Part shown: one piece after another, positions 7,358-12,127 of the stretch
How positions within the stretch are numbered: position 1 is the first letter of the stretch
Layout: every line of letters begins with the position of its first letter
From: Chloroflexota bacterium
GTDB taxonomy: Bacteria > Chloroflexota > UBA6077
Direction: 5' to 3'
Assembly: GCA_021786215.1 (NCBI GenBank)
Contig: JAJYNT010000050.1
Location: 1 to 12,127 of the forward strand
Length of the DNA: 12,127 nt
Program-made: the position numbers and the translations under genes
Notes under the pieces: model-generated
Database searches by the model: none
What the model was told of the DNA's origin: nothing
Seen by the model: the letters and a program-made list of their open reading frames with translations, nothing else

Positions 7358-8047
7358 ATGCAAGCGGTGACACTGGACAACACAGCAGCACAACTGCAGC
7401 TGCAGAATCTATACAAGAAGCTCAGGATGAAGGAGGATTCGCCGCAGGTGGCGGAGCTGCGGGGACTTCTCCACGATGCAGAGGCGATAGCCAGGCCAAG
7501 AGCCCTCTGCGGAATAGCGTACATCGACGAGCGAGGCGACGACTTCGTCGTGATCGATGGGATACGTTTCTCCAGCCGCGTGCTGGCGGTCAAGCTGAAG
7601 GACACCCAACGAGTATTCCCCTACCTGGCCACCTGCGGCACGGAACTGGAGGAGTGGGCCAACAGCCTGGACGATATGCTACACCGTTACTGGTCGGAAG
7701 CCATACGCGAGGCTTACATGCGAAAAGCCATGGACGCCGCAACGACCTACCTGCAGGAAACCTATCGCCCCGGCGAGATGTCGCGCATGAACCCCGGCTC
7801 TCTGGCGGACTGGCCCCTGGAGGAACAACGGCCGCTGTTCCAGCTGTTGGGCGACACCGAGTCCACGGTGGGGGTGCAACTGACCGATAGTCTCCTCATG
7901 GTTCCGACCAAGACCGTGTCGGGTATTCGTTTCGGGGCCGCCGGCAATTTCGAGAGCTGCATGATGTGTCCGCGACCCTCCTGCCCCAACCGGCGGGCTC
8001 CCTATGACCCCGCCATGTACAACAGTCAGTACAGTCAACAGGCGTAG
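7358..8047 (+). CDS. Cobalamin-dependent methionine synthase activation-domain-like protein
   Basis: This 229-residue soluble protein has an N-terminal helical part and a C-terminal half resembling the AdoMet-binding activation domain of MetH. RMNPGSLADWPLEEQ (about 143-157) corresponds to the R-x-x-P-G-Y motif (Tyr replaced by Ser), followed by VGVQLTDSLLMVPTKTVSGI (about 171-190), where MetH has LTES and SVSG. In MetH this domain presents AdoMet to remethylate oxidised cobalamin. Stand-alone versions occur where methionine synthase or another corrinoid protein is split into separate chains. After the domain comes CMMCPRPSCPNRRA (about 201-214), a CxxC-x4-C cluster suited to a metal or iron-sulfur centre; this is inference. 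GAGGAG six bases before the ATG fixes the start; an upstream TTG at 7316 is less likely. It follows the ATPase by 66 nt. No corrinoid methyltransferase is in the window, so its partner is unknown. Confidence 0.75.
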   Translation: MQAVTLDNTAAQLQLQNLYKKLRMKEDSPQVAELRGLLHDAEAIARPRALCGIAYIDERGDDFVVIDGIRFSSRVLAVKLKDTQRVFPYLATCGTELEEWANSLDDMLHRYWSEAIREAYMRKAMDAATTYLQETYRPGEMSRMNPGSLADWPLEEQRPLFQLLGDTESTVGVQLTDSLLMVPTKTVSGIRFGAAGNFESCMMCPRPSCPNRRAPYDPAMYNSQYSQQA

Positions 8048-8177
8048 AGGACTCCCGCGTTCTTCGGCAGATAGGCAATAGCTACCAGCCTCCCCAGGAT
8101 CTAAATCACCGCAGCGATGGCCGATCGGTTGCAGAGCGCGCACTCGGATTGCAAAGGGATGTGGTGGGGAACTCAGG

Positions 8178-8213
8178 GCCCTGGTGGAAGTGTTTCCCAG
8201 CTCCCACCAGGGC
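8178..8213. repeat. 10-bp-stem hairpin downstream of the activation-domain gene
   Basis: GCCCTGGTGG (8178-8187) and CCACCAGGGC (8204-8213) form a perfect 10-bp stem with a 16-base loop, about 130 bases after the stop codon of the plus-strand gene. No T-run follows on either strand, so an intrinsic terminator is not well supported. The left arm is identical to 4440-4449 inside the nested repeat element, hinting at a shared repeat family. Confidence 0.5.
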
Positions 8214-8271
8214 ACCCGAGTGGGGGTGGTGCTGCTTAAGCACCTGACCTGGGATCGCATACACAATTCGT

Positions 8272-8355
8272 CGTCATGCCCGCTTCCGCGGGCATCCATG
8301 GTCCTCTCCAATTGATACGGTGGTGTCCTGGACCCCCGCTTTCGCGGGGGTGACG
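8272..8355. repeat. Paired REP-like inverted repeat element
   Basis: Two short hairpins lie in opposite orientation. The first, ATGCCCGC-TTCC-GCGGGCAT (8276-8295), is preceded by CGTC and followed by CCATGG. The second, ACCCCCGC-TTTC-GCGGGGGT (8332-8351), is preceded by CCTGG and followed by GACG. The ends CGTCA and TGACG are inverted copies, so the whole 84 bp forms a bimane-like unit. The wording resembles the widespread CGTCAT...GCGGG...ATCCA class of extragenic repeats found across many bacteria. The rest of the 344-bp gap (8048-8391) shows nothing else beyond the hairpin at 8178. Confidence 0.6.
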
Positions 8356-8391
8356 AAGGGCAGACCATCCGGGGCCAAGTGCTTAGCGGCT

Positions 8392-8745
8392 CTAGGCAGC
8401 CCTCCTCATCTGGCCGGCGCCCTTGCGGGCTGCTTCGACCAGTCTGCTGCCGGGCGTAAAGGTCGGCCGCTGGCTGCCAGGGATCTCCATTTCCTGGCCT
8501 GTGCGCGGATGGCGACCCTTGCGCGGCGCCCGCTGAACGACCCTGAAGGTGCCGAAACCGGTTATGCGAACCTCCTCGCCTTTCTCCATGGCCTGAGTCA
8601 CGGTATCGATAAAGGAGTTCACCACCTTTTCGGCCTGCTTGTTGGGAATGCCGGAGTGCTGTGCTACTCGAGTGATCAGATCCTGCTTACCGATGGTTCC
8701 CTTACCCATGGGCTCGCCACCCATGGATTCTCTGCGCACTGCCAT
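8392..8745 (-). CDS. HU/IHF-family DNA-binding protein
   Basis: This 117-residue protein carries a complete HU-type domain from about residue 17 on. GKQDLITRVAQHSGIPNKQ and the following helix form the dimer core, EEVRITGFGTFRVVQRAPRKG leads into the beta-arm, and GRHPRTGQEMEIPGSQRP contains the arm-tip proline that intercalates into DNA. It ends with TFTPGSRLVEAAR and a basic tail (RKGAGQMRRAA). HU proteins bend and compact DNA as dimers and assist replication, recombination and transcription. The N-terminus has about 13-15 residues beyond the usual start; in-frame ATGs at 8724 and 8709 exist, but AAGGAG eight bases before 8745 is the clear ribosome site. On the minus strand, TGC-TACTTT (about 8801-8809) may be an extended -10 element roughly 55 bases upstream. 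It is probably a stand-alone gene, 177 nt from its upstream neighbour. Confidence 0.92.
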   Translation of the reverse strand: MAVRRESMGGEPMGKGTIGKQDLITRVAQHSGIPNKQAEKVVNSFIDTVTQAMEKGEEVRITGFGTFRVVQRAPRKGRHPRTGQEMEIPGSQRPTFTPGSRLVEAARKGAGQMRRAA

Positions 8746-8922
8746 CTGATTGCTCCTTTCCCTACAAAGACAGGGACGGCCATTCCGTTGCCCGAGGGAG
8801 AAAGTAGCACATGGCGTGCCGAGAATTGCGCCTGGCTGTACGGTTCCCGGAGGCAGCCCAGCACTGAGGCCGATCTCTTTGGATTCGGCCTGGCAGTAGG
8901 TGCGAGGCAACGGGTTAGGGTT

Positions 8923-9633
8923 CTAGTGGCGGCGTTTCCACCGAAGGGCGCTGTTTAAGAAGCGGTCCTCGTACTCCTTGAAGACGCCCCATCGGTCCAG
9001 CTCGGCCTTCAGCTCCGGAGGGCTGACCTGGCCCCGGGTCACTCCGGCAAACATCTCCTCGATCCGGGCTCGGGCGGCTCGGGGCAACCCCCCTTCCATA
9101 CCCAGCAGGCCTCTTTGGGCCAGGTCCGCCACGTTCTGTCCGAGGGAGGAGACGGTGAGCTCGAAGATGAACTTCATAAGGGAGACATCCCATAGGTGAT
9201 CGACCCCCTGAATGACGGCGGCCAGCCGCTCACCTTCCCGCTCCAGATCGCCGGCCAGTCGCTGGGCGACCACCGAAATCGGATCGGAGACTATGCTGGT
9301 ATCCTCCAGCTCATTTCGGTAGGAGTACATCAACCCCGGCGAGTTCGCCCCATAGCTCTCCAATAGATGCTGTGCGAAGTCCTCTCCATGCTCGAAGCCG
9401 TGAAACAGCTTCAGAAGGTAGAACGGGGTGACGATCTGAGGACGCTCAGCGGTGACCCGACCATGGCGAACCACGGTCTCCCGGGCATCCCTCACCATCT
9501 CCCCGTAGACGGGCTCAGTGACCATATAGTAGGAGATGGCGGTGGTGCCGAAGGTGGCCAACGCCCGGCGAGGCACGCGAAGCACCTGGGTTTGTTCGGC
9601 AACCAGTCGTATGGTTTCGGGATCGAGGGGCAT
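8923..9633 (-). CDS. Conserved-looking protein of unknown function
   Basis: I do not recognise this 236-residue protein. It begins MPLDPETIRLVAEQTQVLRVP and has no signal peptide or clear membrane span; it looks soluble and mostly helical. Distinctive phrases are FGTTAISYYMVTEPVY (about 27-42), FHGFEHGEDFAQHLLESYG (about 76-94), GLMYSYRNELEDTSIVSDP (about 98-116) and LEREGERLAAVIQGVDHLWD (about 128-147). It ends with a basic RWKRRH. His and Glu residues in the FHGFEHGED stretch could bind metal, but no known metal-site pattern is complete. Aromatic-rich, GC-biased codon use and a good ribosome site (TTAGGTGA ending about four to five bases before ATG) argue that it is real. The in-frame ATG at 9702 lies in upstream sequence without such a site. 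It sits between HU and the protease on the same strand, with gaps of 177 and 184 nt, so no operon is evident. Confidence 0.7.
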   Translation of the reverse strand: MPLDPETIRLVAEQTQVLRVPRRALATFGTTAISYYMVTEPVYGEMVRDARETVVRHGRVTAERPQIVTPFYLLKLFHGFEHGEDFAQHLLESYGANSPGLMYSYRNELEDTSIVSDPISVVAQRLAGDLEREGERLAAVIQGVDHLWDVSLMKFIFELTVSSLGQNVADLAQRGLLGMEGGLPRAARARIEEMFAGVTRGQVSPPELKAELDRWGVFKEYEDRFLNSALRWKRRH

Positions 9634-9767
9634 TACTTCACCTAAGAAAAAGTGCCGTTCGCTGTGACAGCGAATGATAGCCCCCCGGACCTCTCGCCGC
9701 AATAGCGCGGGGACACGCGCGATTGGCCTCTTGGCTGTTACCCTCAGACGCTAAGCCAGAAGACCCT

Positions 9768-9803
9768 GGCACCCACCACCGCCGTCGCGAGATGGTGGGT
9801 GCC
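9768..9803 (-). terminator. Stem-loop after the subtilisin-like protease gene, possible terminator
   Basis: GGCACCCACCA (9768-9778) and TGGTGGGTGCC (9793-9803) form a perfect 11-bp GC-rich stem with a 14-base loop, starting 15 bases beyond the protease stop codon on the minus strand. The bases after it, GGGTCTTCTGG, contain few T residues, so it is a weak intrinsic terminator at best. It separates the protease from the next minus-strand gene. Confidence 0.45.
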
Positions 9804-9817
9804 CGATATATCCACCC

Positions 9818-11620
9818 CTAACGCCACCACCACCACCACCAGGGCCTCGGCGTGGCAGTGGGCGACGGCGTGGGTGTGGCCGTGCGAGTGGGCGTCGCCG
9901 TGGGTGGCCGTGTGGCGGTCGCTGTGGGCGTGGCCGTCCGCGTGGCTGTGGCCGCCGCCGTGGGTGCGGGCGTCAAGGTGGGAGTCGCCGTGGCGATGGC
10001 GGTAGGAGTCTCCGTAGCTGTGGCGGTGGGGGTCACGGTCGCCGTAGCTGTGGCGGTGGGGGTCACGGTCGCCGTAGCTGTGGGGGTCGCCGTGCTAGCC
10101 GCCGTGGGCGTGGGGCTCGGTGTGTTGGTGGCCGTAGCTGTTGGGGTGGGGGTAAGGGTTGGCGTCGAGGCCGGCGTGGAAGTCGAGATCGGCGCCGACG
10201 TGAGGGCCACAATGGCCTTGTACAGGTCGAGACGCCCGCCCGTCACCGTGATGCCCGCCAGGCTGGGAATGGGATCGACGTTACTCAGTATCGCACTCTT
10301 AAGCTGGGCAACCGTCAGATTGCCCAGCCCCGGGGCCGACAGGATCAACGCCGCCGCGCCGCTCACGTGAGGAGTGGCCATCGACGTGCCGTTGTAGAAA
10401 GCGTACTCGTGATTCGCTCCAATGGTGCCGTCTCCTGGGATCACGCTGGAGAGGATGTTCACGCCCGGTGCGCCCAGGTCAACCGATTTCGCGCCGTAGT
10501 TGGAGAAGTAGGCCAGGCCGTCGTTCTGATTGGTCGCTGCCACACAGATAAGGTTAGAGGCAGTGTAGTCGCAGGGGTAGAAGGGTTTGCTATCGACGTT
10601 GGCAGAGCTGTTGCCCGCCGCGGCAACGAACAGGATGCCGTTGGTCCCGGCCTTGGTGATCTCATCGAGCAGCGCCTGGGAGTATCCGGTGCCGCCCCAG
10701 GAATTGTTTAGCACCCGGACGTTGACCCCGGCGCGCTTGGCCTGGACCGCGAAGTCGATGGCGCTAACCGCGGCCGAGATGTACCCCGAGCCGTTCGCGT
10801 TCAGGAACTTGAGTCCCATGAGGCTGGTAGCCCAGTTGATGCCAACCACTCCAACATCGTTGTTTCCAACCGCCCCGATCGTGCCGGAGACGTGCGAGCC
10901 GTGACTGTTGTCGTCCATCGGGTTGCAGCTCCCAGTGATCGCATTGTAGCCGTGAGTGCCAACCGGACACCCGCCGATGCCGCCGGAGTTGTTCCAGACG
11001 TTGGCCGCCAGATCGGAGTGGGTGTAGTCGATCCCGGTATCGACAACGCCGGCGACTATGCCGGCGCTCCCCGTGGTTATGGCCCATGCCTGCCGAGCCT
11101 TGACATCCGCGCCGGGTGTGCCGCTAACCCCGTTGACACCCTGTCCGGTGTTATTCATCGCCCACAGTTGGGAATAGTAGGGGTCGTCCGGCGGTAGGGC
11201 GGTGGTGTGGACCAGGTAGTTCGGCTCGGCGTAGCGCACTTCCGGGTGCAGCTTCAACGCCGCGATCTTGGCTGCCACCTGCCCACTGCCAACCTGAAGG
11301 ACGTGGGTCCCGGCGCCTATGGTCCGAATGCGGACGGCTCCCTCTGCTCGCTCGACCATGTCCTCTACGGTGGCTGAAACCCCGGGCTGGAAGCCAACCA
11401 GCACGGTGCCGCTCTCGTGCGATCCCGCGCCAACTTGACTCGACGGATATGCCGGCAGTTGGCGAGGAGCGCGGCCAACATCGAGCCCTGGATTAGTTGG
11501 TCCCGCTTGACCCGTGGCGTTGGCATGGGTGGTGGTCGAGGCCAACCCCAGCACGAGAACGAATATGAAGAGAAGCAGGGCGACACGGAAGAGGATTGGG
11601 CGGACGTGGTCTGTTCTCAT
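9818..11620 (-). CDS. Secreted subtilisin-like serine protease (S8) with Thr/Pro/Ala tail
   Basis: This 600-residue protein has a basic start and a hydrophobic signal segment (about 9-28) ending near ANA. An inhibitor-like propeptide (about 70-138, [10 protein letters not shown]...[14 protein letters not shown]) is followed by the catalytic domain (about 145-475). The triad is visible: Asp194 in VVDTGID, His240 in [11 protein letters not shown] and Ser413 in [12 protein letters not shown], with oxyanion Asn337 in AAAGNSS. All key residues are present, so the protease should be active after export and autoprocessing. From about 477 the chain is a low-complexity linker of Thr, Pro, Ala and Ser, with [14 protein letters not shown] decapeptides, ending RPWWWWWWR. 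Such TPT linkers are typical of Chloroflexota exported proteins and probably span the cell envelope. The start at 11620 has AAGGAG about eight bases upstream; an ATG at 11683 lacks one and would bury the signal peptide. Confidence 0.92.
   Translation of the reverse strand: MRTDHVRPILFRVALLLFIFVLVLGLASTTTHANATGQAGPTNPGLDVGRAPRQLPAYPSSQVGAGSHESGTVLVGFQPGVSATVEDMVERAEGAVRIRTIGAGTHVLQVGSGQVAAKIAALKLHPEVRYAEPNYLVHTTALPPDDPYYSQLWAMNNTGQGVNGVSGTPGADVKARQAWAITTGSAGIVAGVVDTGIDYTHSDLAANVWNNSGGIGGCPVGTHGYNAITGSCNPMDDNSHGSHVSGTIGAVGNNDVGVVGINWATSLMGLKFLNANGSGYISAAVSAIDFAVQAKRAGVNVRVLNNSWGGTGYSQALLDEITKAGTNGILFVAAAGNSSANVDSKPFYPCDYTASNLICVAATNQNDGLAYFSNYGAKSVDLGAPGVNILSSVIPGDGTIGANHEYAFYNGTSMATPHVSGAAALILSAPGLGNLTVAQLKSAILSNVDPIPSLAGITVTGGRLDLYKAIVALTSAPISTSTPASTPTLTPTPTATATNTPSPTPTAASTATPTATATVTPTATATATVTPTATATETPTAIATATPTLTPAPTAAATATRTATPTATATRPPTATPTRTATPTPSPTATPRPWWWWWWR
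9824..9841. repeat. (CCA)6 trinucleotide repeat
   Basis: Six perfect CCA units on the plus strand read as six TGG (Trp) codons on the minus strand, at the extreme C-terminus of the protease gene, just before CGT and the TAG stop. Uninterrupted triplets of this kind are prone to slippage. Confidence 0.85.
10014..10091. repeat. 30-bp tandem repeat in the protease tail
   Basis: A 30-base unit beginning GTAGCTGTGGCGGTGGGG on the plus strand occurs twice with identical sequence (10014-10043 and 10044-10073) and then partially (10074-10091). It encodes ten residues per unit on the minus strand within the Thr/Pro/Ala linker. Identity at the base level suggests recent duplication by slippage or recombination. 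Confidence 0.8.
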
Positions 11621-11792
11621 TGCGAGCTCCTTACCCCGGCTCTGGTTGGGCCTAATGTGGGAATTCTCCCCATAGCTGATCACTTCCGTCGGCGCACCAT
11701 GAGTCGGCTGTCACAGACGGCAACCCAGGCCATCATCAACCCGCAAGATCGGGACCAACTACCTGGGTCATGAGAGGGTGGGAACTGCAGGA

Positions 11793-12127
11793 TCAGGCGG
11801 GATCGCGATCCCCCTTCTCCCCCTTACGTGGGGATCTAGCCACCTTGGCCTTGAGGAGAGCCATCTCCTCCGGAGGCAGGCTGGTGAGGGCGTGGGCCAA
11901 CCCCCGGGCCATGGCGTAATCCAGTGCGGCGTTGTCGGAGTAAGATCGAGCCACGTCGGGGTCCCTGGTTACCGGAACGAATCCCTTCTTGCCCCTTGAT
12001 CGGCGCGGTTTCTCATCTTTGCTGGCCCGAGGATCCGGTCCAGGGTCGGGGTTCTCATACAGGGGGAGGGGCAGTTGAGAGGGCCGGTCGGCGCCCGCCT
12101 CCTCGGCATTCCCCTGGAGTTGGATGG
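11793..12127 (-). CDS. C-terminal part of an unrecognised protein (cut by window edge)
   Basis: One minus-strand frame is open from the right edge to a TGA at 11793-11795 and gives 110 residues with strongly GC-biased third positions. It begins with an acidic, proline-rich stretch (EEAGADRPSQLPLPLYENPD), then a basic region (KPRRSRGKKGFVPVTRDPD) and a helical part (YSDNAALDYAMARGLAHALT, then SLPPEEMALLKAKVARS), and ends in charged residues GEKGDRDPA. No family is recognised. The last 15-20 codons overlap a purine-rich string resembling a dispersed repeat, so the stop may have been altered by repeat insertion. It lies 172 nt upstream of the protease on the same strand. The alternative reading on the plus strand (11778-11999) lacks protein-like composition. 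Confidence 0.55.
   Translation of the reverse strand, partial: IQLQGNAEEAGADRPSQLPLPLYENPDPGPDPRASKDEKPRRSRGKKGFVPVTRDPDVARSYSDNAALDYAMARGLAHALTSLPPEEMALLKAKVARSPRKGEKGDRDPA

Noticed and set aside
8320..8958. 212-residue plus-strand open frame
   Set aside because: It is antisense to the HU gene and starts within the REP-like hairpin.
10014..10091. CRISPR array
   Set aside because: The repeats are directly tandem without spacers and lie inside a coding sequence.
9852..10370. Plus-strand frame coding for a Val/Gly/Ala repeat protein
   Set aside because: It is the complement of the protease's Thr/Pro/Ala linker; such repeats automatically open all frames.
11778..11999. 73-residue plus-strand open frame near the right end
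   Set aside because: The opposite frame is open to the window edge with more protein-like composition and GC-biased third positions.

Overview
The window is a 12.1 kb, GC-rich bacterial fragment, apparently from a metagenome. Three features point to an anaerobic or facultative member of Chloroflexota (Anaerolineae-like): a secreted protease with a long Thr-Pro-Ala tail, a dispersed GTAGGGGCGA-type inverted-repeat element, and an AprA-like flavoprotein next to an SLC13 permease. This assignment rests on recalled family and repeat style, not on a search.

Layout, left to right. (1) Positions 1-3309, minus strand: a Crp/Fnr-family regulator, then an SLC13/DASS-type anion permease, then the N-terminal 220 residues of an AprA/fumarate-reductase-type flavoprotein that runs off the left edge. 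The permease and flavoprotein form a likely operon (87 nt apart), with the regulator 280 nt upstream. The regulator has a well-formed promoter whose -10 box is the spacer of a perfect TTGTGC-N6-GCACAA palindrome, which suggests autorepression. (2) Positions 3352-4225, minus strand: a 70-residue DUF4177-like protein and a HEAT-repeat protein. (3) Positions 4226-4594: an AT-rich possible promoter region and a nested inverted-repeat (MITE/REP-like) element flanked by a 14-bp direct repeat. (4) Positions 4595-8047, plus strand: a P2-type cation ATPase and a stand-alone protein resembling the activation domain of cobalamin-dependent methionine synthase, with a C-terminal cysteine cluster. (5) Positions 8048-8391: non-coding, holding a long hairpin and a paired REP-like element. 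(6) Positions 8392-11620, minus strand: an HU-family DNA-binding protein, an unrecognised 236-residue protein, and a secreted subtilisin-like protease with a Thr/Pro/Ala tail that ends in six tryptophans and an arginine. (7) Positions 11793-12127, minus strand: the C-terminal 110 residues of an unrecognised protein cut by the right edge.

The clearest functional unit is regulator, permease and flavoprotein: import of an anion (sulfate or a dicarboxylate are both possible) coupled to a soluble AprA/FrdA-like oxidoreductase under a Crp/Fnr-type sensor. The ATPase, B12-reactivation protein, HU and protease look like independent housekeeping or accessory genes. I did not find a convincing complete undescribed system. 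The best leads are the operator-in-promoter arrangement, the cysteine-rich regulator with an atypical recognition helix, the orphan B12 activation protein, and the poly-tryptophan terminus of the protease.
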